Shown here piece by piece: positions 10,921-22,665 of a DNA stretch of 64,000 nt. The stretch is from Pristionchus mayeri (taxonomy: Eukaryota; Nematoda; Chromadorea; Rhabditida; Neodiplogasteridae), in the NCBI GenBank assembly GCA_036245805.1, contig BTRK01000003.1:8618001-8682000 (forward strand), in the 5' to 3' direction. The notes under the pieces were generated by a model that saw only the letters and a list, made by a program, of their open reading frames with translations, was not told the DNA's origin and did not search any database. Positions within the stretch are counted from its first letter, which is position 1; each line of letters begins with the position of its first letter. A program made the position numbers and the translations under genes.

Positions 10921-12273
10921 TCAAGCGCCCACTGCTGGACGACACAGCATGAGCGTTCTGAAATTGGAAGATCGCGACAATTTTTAAATCAATTTTAATT
11001 AGTTAATTTTTACATAATGAACTGATATGTTTAAATTTGGATCCTTGCGAAAATGGCTGATCTACATGCCAAACATTGGAATTAGATGAAATAAATAAAT
11101 ATCAATCAATACCTCTCGAAGATGTCGATGATCTCCTTCAGCTTGGGAATTAGCGCCCTGTGTCATTTAATTTACAACGAACCTTTCAGTTGTTTCTAAT
11201 CAGATATGATCTACTGCTATGCTTACCATTATAAAAGCTAAGCGAAGATTCTACTTATTCAAACCTACCATTGAGGAATCCTAACGGGAGCGAGCGTAAC
11301 TCAATTAGTTTTTGTCGAGAAGTGTGGTAATTTTTTGCGATCGAGAGTCATTCTTACCCTGCTCTACATTTCCCGTTAATCTCGGGTTTTTTTTATCTTA
11401 TTTATAAGTTTATCTATCGGAAATTGATGGGTTTCGGAACCGCTCACCTCAAATGGTTCCGATGCGTGTATCTAACGTACCTGACAGCTTGAGTGACACA
11501 TTCCTCGATCATTGATATGCCGCCTCTGATTTTGCGTAGTGCTCTAATTGCTCGGATCTGATATGGAATGCCTTTTTTGGTTATTTTTCAATAATATGCG
11601 GATATTTGTCAGGTGCGCGAAATGTTTAACGAGTTTATAATTGAATTCTGTGCGCATTTCCGTAAGAATAATGGAGTGTGGGGAGGGGACTGAGAGGTCA
11701 GTGATCAAGAAACTGGTAATTCATAGTGGCAGCAAGAAAAAAACAGAAAGTGAAATTTAACTGACTTCAAAAGGACTGGTAATCAAAGTGGCAGCGGGGA
11801 GCAAAAACAAAAAGTGAGATTTGACTAATTTGAACATTACTAACTATAAATACATGAACAGTCCCTCTTCTACTTTCTCTATTATTTTCCCGTAATACGC
11901 CCCTTTCCCACTCGCCATGCTCGTGTTTCGCAATTGATTAATTAAGTTAATTAGACGAAAAATATCATACGTTTGAATAATACCTCATAGATAGCGAGAA
12001 GCGCTCGCACTTGATCGGTGGACTGACGGGAGTTCAGCGCAGTCATAGCTGCCGATTTTATAGACTTGGCCATCTGATCGAAGACGTCCATCCTCTCCTC
12101 GACCTCCCTGCAAACCAAAAGAATTTCGACCATATATTAAGATTTCCCTTTTTGGATAATTTTGTATTTTGATCGGGTATGTTTTAGGTGTTCTATTAGA
12201 CAGCCAACTGATGAGTTATGTTCGCTTTGATTGATGTACTTTAAAAAAGAACCTACCGTATCAGCGCATTCAT
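10921..12273 (-). CDS. LCPA-family soluble form, 99 aa (5 exons)
   Basis: Minus-strand exons 12257-12273, 11984-12107, 11481-11557, 11113-11157 and 10921-10957 total 300 bp, 99 codons plus stop. The first exon encodes only M-N-A-L-I; upstream in frame is I-P-K-L-R-N-S-T, as if an older ATG (now ATT) had started M-P-K-L-R. The main helical exon reads R-E-V-E-E-R-M-D-V-F-D-Q-M-A-K and A-L-N-S-R-Q-S-T-D-Q-V-R, followed by L-K-E-I-I-D-I-F-E-R and T-L-M-L-C-R-P-A-V-G-A. No membrane segment; probably helical and possibly coiled-coil. The mirror copy is 48785-59730. The upstream palindrome is at 12483-12496. Function unknown. Confidence 0.62.
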
Positions 12274-12482
12274 AGTAGAATTCCGGAGCTTCGGAATGCG
12301 AATAACTGAACATTCATTGAAAATCATTTGAAATTTTGAAAAAATAGGGAGCACACAAAAACTAGTATAATTTTCAGAGTGAGATTTAATCAATACCCAA
12401 TTCCATCAACTTTCATCCTATGAAAAAGTATACACGATATATAAAAATTAAAAAAAAGATAATAGCAATTCAGATATTTTAA

Positions 12483-12496
12483 CTGTCTTTCAACAG
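12483..12496 (-). promoter_or_regulatory. Family upstream palindrome
   Basis: Minus-strand CTGTTGAAAGACAG, 210 bp upstream of the start at 12273. Confidence 0.5.
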
Positions 12497-12729
12497 AATC
12501 GACGAGCGAGCATCAAAACACTAACTTCAGAATTTATAATACTGAATGAAACATAGCACTTCATGAATCTATCGGAAAATATCAATGTTCAGAAGATATA
12601 CAAACGGCGTGATGTATAATAAACATCGCATAATGATTGAATAACAAATCATGGTTGTAATAGACGTTGCCAACAAGTACAGTAAAATATCACTGCACTT
12701 GCACTACTAGTCGACGAGTATTTCTGGAT

Positions 12730-13709
12730 TCAAGCCGCCTCAGCAGGACTGCACAACACGATGGTTCTGACAGTGCACTATCATTAGAAAATACATCTAG
12801 TTTATAGACCACCCTTTTTTCATTATAAATGTGATATTTGAGGAGGATAAACGTTAATGACCACCTCTCGAGGATGTCGATGCTCTCCTCAATTGTGGAA
12901 ATGCTTTCCCTGGCTGGATGGGTGGCGTCGTTGACGAGAATCCTGAGCATGCGTCTCAGCCCGTGGACTCCCGAAATCGCTTCTCTCTGAATTACATACA
13001 GATTGAACAATAGAGAGAATCAAATTCTTCTTGGCGGCGATTTTCCTGCAAAATTAGTTCCAGAATTTCTCGTGCTATGTGAATCCAATACAATTGTCAA
13101 TGTATCGATTTTTGAATTACATGTTTCGCGTTAATATTTTCACATGATCGCATTGGATAGTGGATTTTAAAAAATGGACTCAATACAGGAGTGTTCGGTA
13201 AACCATTTTCCATATTCCGTAAAAAAATCAATGCAGTTTGTGGGATTTTGTGGTATTTATCTTATAAATATATCCTGAATGAATACAACAAAAGCTCCTT
13301 GCCTTGATATGGGCCAGGGTCAATCGCACTCGAGCTGCGGGCTGACGCGAGTTGAGTGCTCGAATGGCGGCCAATCTTCTTCTCTTGGCAAGCTGATTCA
13401 GAGAGTCCAAGTTCTCCTCGATTTCCCTGTATAGGAGGTTTCATTGTATAAATTGAAAGTCGTCGAGTGTTTGCCTATGAATGGTATTTCAACGATATCA
13501 TCACTAGTCCTCAAAAACATGGCCTCTGTACATAAAACACGGGGAAATAGATCACGCAGATATACTACCGCAATATGAATCCTACGGTGGTAGCCCATTT
13601 AGAATTTGTAAAAATGGCGTCAGCCTTTTTCGCGCCACCTGAGCCTTCGTAATAGGACTTACTGAAGCAGCCTCGCTCTACGTCGCGATGAGTCGCGAAG
13701 TTCTTCCAT
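12730..13709 (-). CDS. LCPA-family soluble form, 109 aa, intact (4 exons)
   Basis: Minus-strand exons 13663-13709, 13303-13426, 12865-12986 and 12730-12766 give 109 codons plus stop. The ATG follows a TTCTAG acceptor. The start is M-E-E-L-R-D-S-S-R-R-R-A-R-L-L, strongly basic. Exon 2 reads N-Q-L-A-K-R-R-R-L-A-A-I-R-A-L-N-S-R-Q-P, exon 3 ends I-E-E-S-I-D-I-L-E-R, exon 4 is T-I-V-L-C-S-P-A-E-A-A. The second intron begins AAG/GCAAGG, a GC-AG intron, also GC in the mirror copy (44909-48377). All helical, no membrane span; peripheral membrane or nucleic-acid contact through the basic start is only a guess. Unrecognised family. Upstream palindrome at 13866-13879. Confidence 0.68.
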
Positions 13710-13865
13710 CTAGAACTATCGTATGTTAATCAAGAAAATAAAACATTATTCTGCATCGCAGACCGCAAAAAGCGATGAAAATGGGGTACAAGGAGAGTTT
13801 ATCATTGACAATTCGAAATTTTTTCAAAATATAAACAATATTATTAAGCACATCAGATATTGCAA

Positions 13866-13879
13866 CTGTTTTCAAACAG
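13866..13879 (-). promoter_or_regulatory. Family upstream palindrome
   Basis: Minus-strand CTGTTTGAAAACAG, 157 bp upstream of the start at 13709. Confidence 0.5.
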
Positions 13880-13990
13880 ATTAGAAGGATAAACAAATAT
13901 TGAAATTTCAGAATTTATTGTGCTTGTTGAAATAATACCATGTACAAATTTTGTGATAACATAAACCAAAAATGAATAACTAACAAAATA

Positions 13991-15251
13991 TTAGGTTGAC
14001 TAGAAAGTTCTGTCGCATTTTCTGGTTTCACTTCAATCCGTTCGATCTCAATTATATGTCGATATGAGACGCCCCAATTTTTCAAGTTAAGGAGGGGTAA
14101 ACAGGGGTGTTTTAGATATGTTTTAGATTTGGTAGTCCTAATCAGTTTAAACCAGATAATTGCACAAGTTCTTCAAGGAGTGCTCTTGTTTTTACGACAT
14201 AATTATATTTTTTCATTCTCCGCTTTCAAACTAAAGGCAAGATAACTCCCTATGGCGTATATGTATCAGATACATATCCCCTCTCTACCACTGCGTGAAG
14301 TTGGTTGAACGATGTCGATAATATGGTGGTAGAACAAATAGATTAGGTTGGAGCAGAGGGATCTCCCTCACTAGAACTCCTTTGTCTTCGATTAGATGCA
14401 AACAGTGGCCTCAACCATATTATGTGCGATCTCACCATCACTGTTGGGGACAACCATCCCACCTTAAATCATGTACTTGAGATATTCATAAACGTGAGAA
14501 AATACGAAAAATATTTTCTTGGATTATTCCCAGATTCTGACAAAAACACAATGTTGACCGTGTCTCTGACTTTGTCCCTTCTCTATGGCTCTTCAATTTG
14601 CCTAGACAATGCTACCACATGAGATGATTACTAAGTGTTGTGCAAAAAATGAGCGCAATTAGTCACATGCTCTTGCTGCTTGGTAGGCAGTATATCATTC
14701 CAAACACCAATTTCGACGTAAAATACCACTATTCGACTAGATATGTAGAAAACACGTTGATTCAAACTATTCCCCAACTTTGTATATGGTTATCGTGTAT
14801 ATTGTCTTTGTTCACTACTTTCACAATTTAAAGCTATAAATCGCAAGGACCCATCTAGGACGTGATATTATCTCCCTCCCACTCAACATGGTCCGTGCCT
14901 TCCCATAAGATCGTCACTTCCTGGGATGGCCTGCTAGCACTAATAACTTCTACTGCTCTTGGCATATTCCTTGACCATTGCTCATTCCAAGTATCACTTG
15001 CTCGCTGGTCTGGTTAACTTCTAATATGAGCAGTAAATCAAAGATCAGGAGTCGTTGAAATGCAGTTGGTCAAATTGTTCGAATCATAGATCCCGTAACA
15101 TTGACACTGAGGTATCCGAAAAGGTATAAATTTGTAGCAGGGGACTATCCCTATCATTCTTTATAGTACTTAGAGGATGCATCCTTTTGAACTGTATTAG
15201 TGACCAAAGTTGAAATACGAAAAATACGACAAAACTTTCTAGTCAACCTGA
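13991..15251. mobile_element. Non-autonomous mariner-type element, 1.26 kb
   Basis: Ends TTAGGTTGACTAGAAAGTT and, inverted, TCAGGTTGACTAGAAAGTT, with TA at 13989-13990 and 15252-15253. The TTAGGTTG terminus is characteristic of mariner elements. Two short open frames inside (14422-14622, 14640-14831) show no transposase motif. Related ends occur at 28107-29551 and 60492-61757. Confidence 0.82.
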
Positions 15252-15551
15252 TAGATAATTCACGATTGTGAGAATAATTGAAGTTGTTCTAGCAATTGAC
15301 AACAAATAGAGAACAGCATCCCGCAATCACTATCTCCTACAGTACATATATAAAAATCGGAAGTATTAACACAATTTTCTTAAATCGTCCTTCAAATGAC
15401 TACAGTTCGAATGCTCGCATCATTTGTCCGGATAATTTTGCATCAGAGCATTTAGAAATTTTCAATTGTAAAGCACCTATTGGATTTGGAAAACGTTCGT
15501 TTTTATCTGTTGATAGAAAGGCCAGTTTAATATTCTACTTTTATTTCACAC

Positions 15552-15675
15552 CTTATTGTCGGCCATGGTCTCTCGCACTTCATCTACGGGCTGACGGGAG
15601 TTGAGAGCTTGAATAGCGACCAATCTTCTTCTCTTAGCCATATGATTTTGAGGGTCCACTTTCTCCACGAGTTTC
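15552..15675 (-). pseudogene. Lone middle exon of LCPA family
   Basis: A 124-bp minus-strand block with a TACAG acceptor and GTGTGA donor, exactly the length and phase of the second exon in soluble-form genes. It reads M-A-K-R-R-R-L-V-A-I-Q-A-L-N-S-R-Q-P-V-D. No other exons are found nearby: the mariner-type element is on one side and the RTE retrotransposon on the other. Probably a remnant. Confidence 0.65.
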
Positions 15676-15722
15676 CTGTACACGCAATTTCTGGAATTTT
15701 CCAAGTCTGACAAGCATTTTCA

Positions 15723-15779
15723 AATTTAGGTTAGCTTTATGAATTTAGGTTAGCTTTATGAATTTAGGTTAGCTTTATG
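15723..15779. repeat. Three 19-bp tandem repeats
   Basis: The unit AATTTAGGTTAGCTTTATG is repeated exactly three times immediately before the RTE element. Confidence 0.9.
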
Positions 15780-15784
15780 ATCAT

Positions 15785-17330
15785 TCTGGGTTCTCAAGTG
15801 TGTGGCGAGCGGTTGAGTGCGATTTCGTCTCTCCGTCTCCGGTTCCGCCCGCCCGGATTCCCTCTCCCAGACGCGTTGGCACGCGGGAGTTGTACGCCGC
15901 CACGATGGGTCGCCACTTCTACATCGGCACCATCAACGCCAGGACGCTCGGCCCAAGGGAGAAGCAGTCGGAGATGGAACTCGCCCTCGATAAGATCAAG
16001 TGGGACGTGGTTGCAGTGCAGGAAGCCAGGATTGTGGGTTGTGCCTCGTTCAATCTTACATCCTCAGGCACTGTAGTCTACCACTCGGGCGGGCCCACTG
16101 CTTCCCATGGCGTGGCATTTTTGCTTCGACCGCAGCTGTGTTCAATGGCCTCTCCCCTCGTTTGGCCACTCTGCTCCTTCCCGACCTACGGCTCTTCCTG
16201 GTCTGCGCTTACGCCCCTACGTCTTCCTACGATGACGACGCGTATGAAGACTTCCTAGACCAGGTTGAGACCGCCCTGCGGAGTGCCCCAAAAGGCCATA
16301 TGCCAGTTCTGGTCGGTGATTTCAACTGTAGAGTGGCGAGGGAACCTGGCAATGAAAGATTTGTCGGTAACTTTGCCTCTCCCACACCGAACTCACGCGG
16401 ACGCTGCTTCACTGAGCTCTGCGTGAGGAACAAACTGCGCATCCTGAACACGTTCCCCAAGAGACGGCACGGTCGAATCTGGACCTGGCGATCCCCAAAC
16501 GGCTCCGCATTCCACCAAATTGACTACGTTGCAGCGCCCGCCACAGCGAGAGTAGTCAACTGTGGAGTCGTTGGTCGGTTTGAGTTTGACTCCGACCATC
16601 GCCTTGTTCGGATGTGCCTCTCCCTCCCTGGCAAGGCGAGGCAGAAAAGATGCAGGGAGTGGCTAGATTTCGATCGAACCGCTTTTACTGTCAACGCAAA
16701 CCTTCTCGCGTCACTGCCCCTTGCCCGCCCCAGTTCTGCCGCCGACGCCTATACTACGCTAAAGGCTTTCACGGAGACCGCGGCAACGAACTGCTGGAGG
16801 AAGCGCCAATCCCCTTCTTGGATCTCGAGTAGAACGCGGAAGCTCCTAGCGATGCGCCATGAATTGCAATCCAACTCCCAACAAGCTGTCGCCTACTCAG
16901 CTGCCTGCAAAGCTGCCCGGACGAGTTTCGTCGATGACATCAGGAAGCGAAAGGAGGCGCAAGCACGGCAAGCAGCAACCATGGGAAGGAGCATCGTGAA
17001 GAGCATGCTGAGTCTGCAAACCTCAAAGAAGCGCCTTCTAGTTCCCCACCCTGTAACTGGTGCTCTCTCTCAAGCAGCTACCAAGACAGTGGTCCAGAGC
17101 TTCTTTGACGGTCTCTACACCCCTGCAGTTCCGTGTCCACTCCCAGTCCCTCCTCAGCCTCTGGATCCCCTTCCTCCCTTCCTACCCGATGAGGTCAGCA
17201 AAGCGATGTCCCAACTCAAGTGTGGTCACTCACCCGGCTCGGATGGCATTCTCCCTGATATGCTATACCACTCTCGAAACCACCTTGCTCCCGTTATCGC
17301 TGATCTACTCAACTATCTGGTAGATGGAGA
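15785..17330 (+). pseudogene. RTE-type non-LTR retrotransposon, 5' half
   Basis: Encodes an APE-type endonuclease from about 15904: I-N-A-R-T-L, Q-E-A-R-I, V-G-D-F-N-C-R-V, Q-I-D-Y-V-A-A-P and S-D-H-R-L-V are in the expected order, followed by the linker to the reverse transcriptase. The frame changes near 16140 (after F-L-L-R-P-Q-L, continuing C-A-Y-A-P-T), so this copy is inactive. It stops abruptly at 17330, just before the reverse transcriptase fingers. 3' truncation is unusual for LINE insertions, which normally lose their 5' end. The matching 3' half is at 20656-22330. Confidence 0.85.
16801..17330 (+). repeat. 530-bp direct repeat, copy 1
   Basis: Nearly identical to 20656-21184; I see one single-base deletion (near 20992) and one C/T change. 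Both lie inside RTE sequence and bracket a 3.3-kb block of family exons. Confidence 0.9.
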
Positions 17331-17560
17331 CACTTTTATGATTGTCAGTCTACGTCCCTCTCGAGTAGAGGAAAGTTTCTTCCCTTTCCACTCTTAGCAT
17401 TTTCCCGAGTTATTGTTTATAAAACGATCCCATACGATCAGTTTTCGGGTACTAGGCACACTGTTGTATTCTCAGTAATTTATCTGACTAGAATGTGTAT
17501 AGCTTAATTGAGATGCCGGCTCTCCGCGGGTTATTGTGGTGGGTGTTGATCGTGCTCAGT
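17331..17560 (+). pseudogene. Upstream region and partial first exon of membrane-form gene
   Basis: 17331-17490 matches the LTR-like repeat seen upstream of the gene at 61782. At 17513 begins ATGCCGGCTCTCCGCGGG, matching the first exon at 61782 (M-P-x-L-R-G-L-L-W-W-V-L-I-V-L-S), but homology stops after about 48 bp. A scrap like the P-S-L-L exon (S-S-L-L-A-R) follows near 17675. Confidence 0.65.
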
Positions 17561-17705
17561 TCCCATTAAAGTTACCCAACAAGGGCGAAATTTTAGTGCT
17601 ATGGTAAAAATATTTTGGTATAGTATTCCACTTATTTGATAAAACTCGTGTGTTTACCGCGTCATTCACGGCAACTTTTGTGTGTCTTCTCTACTCGCTC
17701 GACCA

Positions 17706-18765
17706 GATGTTGTTCTGGGCCGAGTCGGGCCTATGATGTTCTGGGCCGAGTCGCTCGTTGCGGCGTAAAGCGAGACTGCTTCGGTAAGCATTCCTATGAA
17801 GAAATACTATAAAGCAATTAGATAGTGGTCTTGCTTGAGTAGATTGCGATTTTCTTCAGTATTTTTCAATGTTTCAATTTTACCTTCTTCCTTTCAATCT
17901 ATATCGTATACCCAACTTATGCAGGGAACTCGAACAGAATGTGGACGATATGAACCAAATGGCCAAGAGCAGAAGATTGGACGCCATTCAAGCTCTCAAC
18001 TCCCGTCAGCCCGCAGATCGAGTGCGAGAGACCCTGGCCGGCATCAAGGTGTGCAAGTTTTTTTTGAATATTATGCTCTGACTTTCATCACTTTAAAATA
18101 GAACATTTCTAACTATTCAGCTCTATAATTAGCCAGCCGCCACGATGTGCATGCGAAAAGTAGTCATCATGAAAAGTAGAAATTTAGATTCGGGTCACAA
18201 TTTTTAAAGTTTTTAATGCAGTTGCTCGTGTCTATGGAACGTCTCAATACGAGACTCCTGCGCTTGAATGCACTCCTGGATTTCCTGGATGAAGAAGCTC
18301 TGGATGCCACGGAAGTCTTTCGCAAACTGGAAGAGACCATCGGCATCTTCGAGAGGTAATCTTTGATTTGTGTGGTGATGGTACAAGTTGGAACTTTTCT
18401 TTGGAACTGGTCGTTTCGGAACTATTTTAGTGGAACTAGTGATTAAGTAATAAGATCTTATATAGACAATCTGTGAGATCGCATAATACAATCGTGATTA
18501 TTATAATATTTGAAAAAAATAAATATACCGAATGAAAAAGTTCCAAAACGACAAGTTCCAATGAAAATGTCCCTAAAAAATTTCGAAAATGCTAGTTCCA
18601 TTTTTCCAGTTACAATTCGAGCTATCACCATTTTATACGATCTTTTTAGCTTAAGTTTAAGTGAAATATACATAATCGAAACTGAAGAATTAATTTCATG
18701 GCAACAGCTAATCATCATCCTTGTACAGAACGCTGGTGTTGTGCAATCCTGCTGAGGCGGCTTGA
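17706..18765 (+). pseudogene. LCPA-family soluble form without a usable first exon
   Basis: Exons 17925-18048, 18222-18355 and 18729-18765 are open and almost identical to the mirror gene at 24427-25412 (M-A-K-S-R-R-L-D-A-I-Q-A-L-N; F-R-K-L-E-E-T-I-G-I-F-E-R; T-L-V-L-C-N-P-A-E-A-A). The first exon near 17706-17781 keeps S-G-P-S-R-S-L-R-R-K-A-R-L-L and its GTAAGC donor. Its 5' part is a duplicated scrap with a stop (TGA) and no ATG/acceptor of the normal type. Likely non-functional unless an upstream exon substitutes. Confidence 0.62.
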
Positions 18766-19091
18766 GATCAGAAATATTCAAAAACTGGTGATGAAAGCAC
18801 TGTAACTCCCCATAAACATTACGAATCTGTTTATTTTCTTGCGAGCACATCCTCGATTACCACTCACAATCGTTAAATATCAATTCTATATTGTGCTATT
18901 GTTGTTCGTTTTCTGATCTTCTGAATCCAACAATGAAATCCACTAGAAGTTTGCCAAATTGGTTCTTGAATACTATAATCCAATCTTCCTTTGTATGCGC
19001 TTTGGAAATTTATATTTTCTTCTAGTTTTGTGAAGTACGCTTATTAAACAAGTACGATAAATTCTGAAATTATGATGTTCGTTAATTGAAT

Positions 19092-19105
19092 CTGTTCAAA
19101 TGCAG
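19092..19105 (+). promoter_or_regulatory. Family upstream palindrome
   Basis: CTGTTCAAATGCAG, 126 bp before the ATG at 19231, preceded by the also-conserved ACGATAAATTCTGAAATTAT block. Confidence 0.5.
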
Positions 19106-19230
19106 TTGATATACCTGATGTGCTCAGTACTAGATCTGTATCGTCAACTCTTCTTGCCTTCCACTATTCAATAGTTTGTAATTTATCAATTGTTCAAATA
19201 TTTCACGTGGGGAATATTCGATCATTCTAG

Positions 19231-20000
19231 ATGGAGACACTTCGCCGACTGTTCTGTTGTTGTGGGCCGAGTCGCTCGTTGATACGTAAGGCGAAACTGC
19301 TTCGGTAAGTATGGTATCCGTCACTGGAAAATACGGAAATTTAACCAGATGATCTTATCTTATTACCACTTCCTTCAATATGGTTTTATACAATCTGTCA
19401 ATTTGAATTTCTTCCTAGCACTTTGTATCGTATACTAAACTTGTCCAGGGAACTGGAACAGAAGGTGGACGATATGAATATGGAAGCCATTCAAGCTCTC
19501 AACTCCCGTCAGCCCGTAGATCAAGTGCGAGAGACCTTGGTCGGCATCAAAATATGAACATTTTTGAACTATTAAGCTCGAACTGGTCTTATGTCTCTCA
19601 ACATTGAAAATTTTTAAATAATCAGCTCAATGATGCCACATTGTGGAAAAAATGGAGCATTCGAAAAGTAGCCGTTGAAAGATTAACTTATTCGACTCTT
19701 CCTATTTAAAAAATATGTAATGCAGACGGTTGTGGTTGGGGCACTGTTCACGACGAATATCCTGTACTTGAATGCACTCGTGGAGTTCTTCAATGAAGAA
19801 GCCGTCGATTCCACGGAACTCATGAGCAAATTGGAAGAGACCATCGACATCTTTGAGAGGTGATCTTCTATTTTTATTTTGATCTCTTTTGTTTAGGTTT
19901 ATTGAAATCAACATATTAAAAAAATAATTAGGTGCGCAAAAGCTAATGACCATCCATGTTCAGGACGCTCGTGTTGTGCAATCCTGCCGAGGCTGCTTGA
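19231..20000 (+). pseudogene. LCPA-family soluble form with lost splice donor
   Basis: Exon 1 (19231-19304) begins M-E-T-L-R-R-L-F-C-C-C-G-P-S-R-S after a TTCTAG acceptor and has a good donor. Exon 2 (19449-19551) lacks 21 bp (seven codons around M-A-K-R-V-R-L) and ends ATCAAA/ATATGA where relatives have AAG/GTATGA, so the donor GT is gone. Exons 3 (19726-19859) and 4 (19964-20000) are open, ending T-L-V-L-C-N-P-A-E-A-A. Mirror copy 23168-23964 is intact. Confidence 0.68.
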
Positions 20001-20344
20001 AAGAAGAAATATTCAAAGATTGGTAATGAAAACACTGTATATTTTTTAATGAAAGCACTCCTCATAATGATTTCGAATATTTTTTTAAAATTATTAATTG
20101 CTAGCACAACCTCGATTACCACTTACAATCGTTTAATACCAATTCTGCTATGTTCCATTCTTGTTCCTTTCTGACCTGCTGTTACGAACAATACAATACT
20201 CTAGAAGTTTGCCATTTTTGATAAAGAATCCTATGCAACACCTATATCTTCATTTGTGCATGTTTTGGTGCTCGATTTAACAAGGACATTTATTCAGCCT
20301 TTACGATAAATTCTTGAATTATGATATTTGTTTATTCCTTGAAT

Positions 20345-20358
20345 CTGTTCGAATTCAG
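20345..20358 (+). promoter_or_regulatory. Family upstream palindrome
   Basis: CTGTTCGAATTCAG, about 194 bp before the broken first exon at 20552. Confidence 0.4.
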
Positions 20359-20551
20359 ATGACATATCTCTGTTAATATTATAAATTTGAAATTAAATTC
20401 AGTTACTTTTATGAAGTTTCAAGGTCTTTCGAACGTATACGATTCCACGGCGTAGCGTGGAAAACCCCACTAATAGTTTAGAGCGTACTAAGTTACTAAG
20501 TACTAAGCGTACTAAGTATTATTTAGAGTTTAGGGCGTCATTCTAGAAAGA

Positions 20552-20640
20552 GGCACTCCGCCGACTGTTCTGTTGTTCTGGACCGAGTCGTGACTTGTTG
20601 CGACGTAAAGCAAAACTGCTTCGGGAAGTGTGATACGTGT
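20552..20640 (+). pseudogene. Isolated first exon, start codon lost
   Basis: Matches the first exon of the F-C-C-S-G-P-S-R group, but TCTAG/ATGGAGACA has become TCTAGAAAGAGGCA, removing the ATG. The donor is also altered (CGGGAAGTG). RTE sequence begins at 20656. An inverted copy lies at 22593-22665. Confidence 0.65.
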
Positions 20641-20655
20641 TGTGAATATTTTTGC

Positions 20656-22330
20656 AAGCGCCAATCCCCTTCTTGGATCTCGAGTAGAACGCGGAAGCTC
20701 CTAGCGATGCGCCATGAATTGCAATCCAACTCCCAACAAGCTGTCGCCTACTCAGCTGCCTGCAAAGCTGCCCGGACGAGTTTCGTCGATGACATCAGGA
20801 AGCGAAAGGAGGCGCAAGCACGGCAAGCAGCAACCATGGGAAGGAGCATCGTGAAGAGCATGCTGAGTCTGCAAACCTCAAAGAAGCGCCTTCTAGTTCC
20901 CCACCCTGTAACTGGTGCTCTCTCTCAAGCAGCTACCAAGACAGTGGTCCAGAGCTTCTTTGACGGTCTCTACACCCCTGCAGTTCCGTGTCACTCCCAG
21001 TCCCTCCTCAGCCTCTGGATCCCCTTCCTCCCTTCCTACCCGATGAGGTCAGCAAAGCGATGTCCCAACTCAAGTGTGGTCACTCACCCGGTTCGGATGG
21101 CATTCTCCCTGATATGCTATACCACTCTCGAAACCACCTTGCTCCCGTTATCGCTGATCTACTCAACTATCTGGTAGATGGAGAGGCTGTTCCAAGCGAC
21201 CTGACCGAAGCAATTGTCACTCTTCTGCACAAGAAAGGAGACCCTACCAACATTGGGAACTTCCGTCCCATCTCCCTCCTCACCGTTTCCCTGAAGACAA
21301 TGACCAAAGTCATTCTTCAGAGACTCGAAACTGTGCTTGAAGAAACAGAGTCCTCGACCCAAACCGGCTTCCGGCGCGGCTACAGTACTCTCGACAACCT
21401 GCATGCCATCAAGCAGGTCGCTGAAAGAACCTCCGAGTACGGTATCCCAATCTACTTGGCGTTCGTCGACTTCAAGAAGGCGTTCGACTGTGTGGAGTGG
21501 AATGCCTGCTGGCAAGCCCTCTTCTCGTTCGGAGCCCATCCCTCCCTCGTCCACATGTTGCGCCGTCTCTACGAGTCCTCCTCTACACTCATTCGAGTTA
21601 ATGAGGAGCTCGTTCCTGTGACTGTGCGTCGAGGAGTCCGCCAAGGGGATACCCTCTCCCCTCGTCTCTTCAACGCAGTGCTACGATCAGCCATGGACAA
21701 CATTGACTGGGAGTCAGATGGAATTAGAATCGACGGAAGGAACCTTTGCCACTTGGAGTATGCCGATGACGTGGCTCTCGTTGCCAAATCTCGACCGGAG
21801 CTGGAACGAATGCTGAAGAAGCTGATGGACGCGTGCAGCCGAGTTGGTCTCGAAGTGAATGCAAGCAAGACCAACCTCCTCACCTCCTGCACCTCTACCC
21901 GCAATCCAATAATCATCGGCAATCTGCGATTCGAATTCGTCGATAGCGCCACCTATCTCGGAGGGAGAATAGCTCTTCCCTTGGATCATTCCGACGAAAT
22001 AGAACACCGGATTCGATTAGGGTGGCTGGCCTGGAGTAAGCTCTCGCACCTCCTATCTTCTCGAATTCTGTCCATCAAGATCAGGAGGAGAGTCTTCGAG
22101 AGCTGCATCACGGCTACAGTTCTCTATGGGTGTGAAGTATGGGCTCTGAGATCTAGCGAGAAGGAGAGGCTGAGAGTCACCCAGAGGAAGATGGAAAGAA
22201 AGATGCTTGGAGTCACGCTGAGGGACAGATGGAGGAATGACCGCGTGAGAGGGATTACCAAGCTGAGAGACTGGAATGAGGAAGGATTGAAACGAAAAGC
22301 GCGCTGGGCCCTCAAGATCAGGAAATTATA
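20656..22330 (+). pseudogene. RTE-type retrotransposon, 3' half with reverse transcriptase
   Basis: Starts with the 529-bp repeat of 16801-17330, then continues into an RTE reverse transcriptase: F-R-P-I-S-L-L, F-V-D-F-K-K-A-F-D, R-Q-G-D-T-L-S-P-R-L-F-N, the catalytic Y-A-D-D-V-A-L-V-A, and the C-terminal V-L-Y-G-C-E-V-W region. From about 21000 to 22388 the frame is open (466 codons), but a one-base deletion near 20992 separates it from the upstream part, and the endonuclease is missing. It lies at the centre of the 17.9-25.4 kb palindrome. Confidence 0.88.
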
Positions 22331-22419
22331 TTGCCTTAGGCATTTTATTGGAGTTGTGAAGGTACAGAGATTAATTCGTACTTTTTAGTTAAACAACAAA
22401 TGATAATCAATTAACTTAC

Positions 22420-22439
22420 CGTATCAGCGCATTCGACAT
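22420..22439 (-). pseudogene. Fragment like the short first exon at 12257-12273
   Basis: Minus-strand ATGTCGAATGCGCTGATACG followed by GTAAGT; upstream in frame P-T-L-R-N-F-T is like the M-P-T-L-R start of membrane forms. No downstream exons belong to it. Confidence 0.5.
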
Positions 22440-22592
22440 CGTGAAGTTGCGAAGCGTAGGACTCTTAACATTGGAATGATCGTGAACAAATTAAATTAAG
22501 ATAGTAACCAACGTTTGTACGCTCTAAACTATTACCGGGGATTCCACGCAACGCCGTGGAATCAAATAAGTTCGAAAGTCCATGAAAGCAGT

Positions 22593-22665
22593 TTTGCTTT
22601 ACGTCGCAACAAGTCACGACTCGGTCCAGAACAACAGAACAGTCGGCGGAGTGCCTCTATCTAGA
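22593..22665 (-). pseudogene. Isolated first exon, inverted copy
   Basis: Reverse complement counterpart of 20552-20625, also lacking the ATG (TCTAGATAGAGGCA). The sequence after A-K-L-L is fused to other DNA. Flanked by inverted copies of the 20420-20550 sequence, including two copies of an ATTCCACGCAACGCCGTGGAAT palindrome near 22548 and 22745. Confidence 0.6.
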
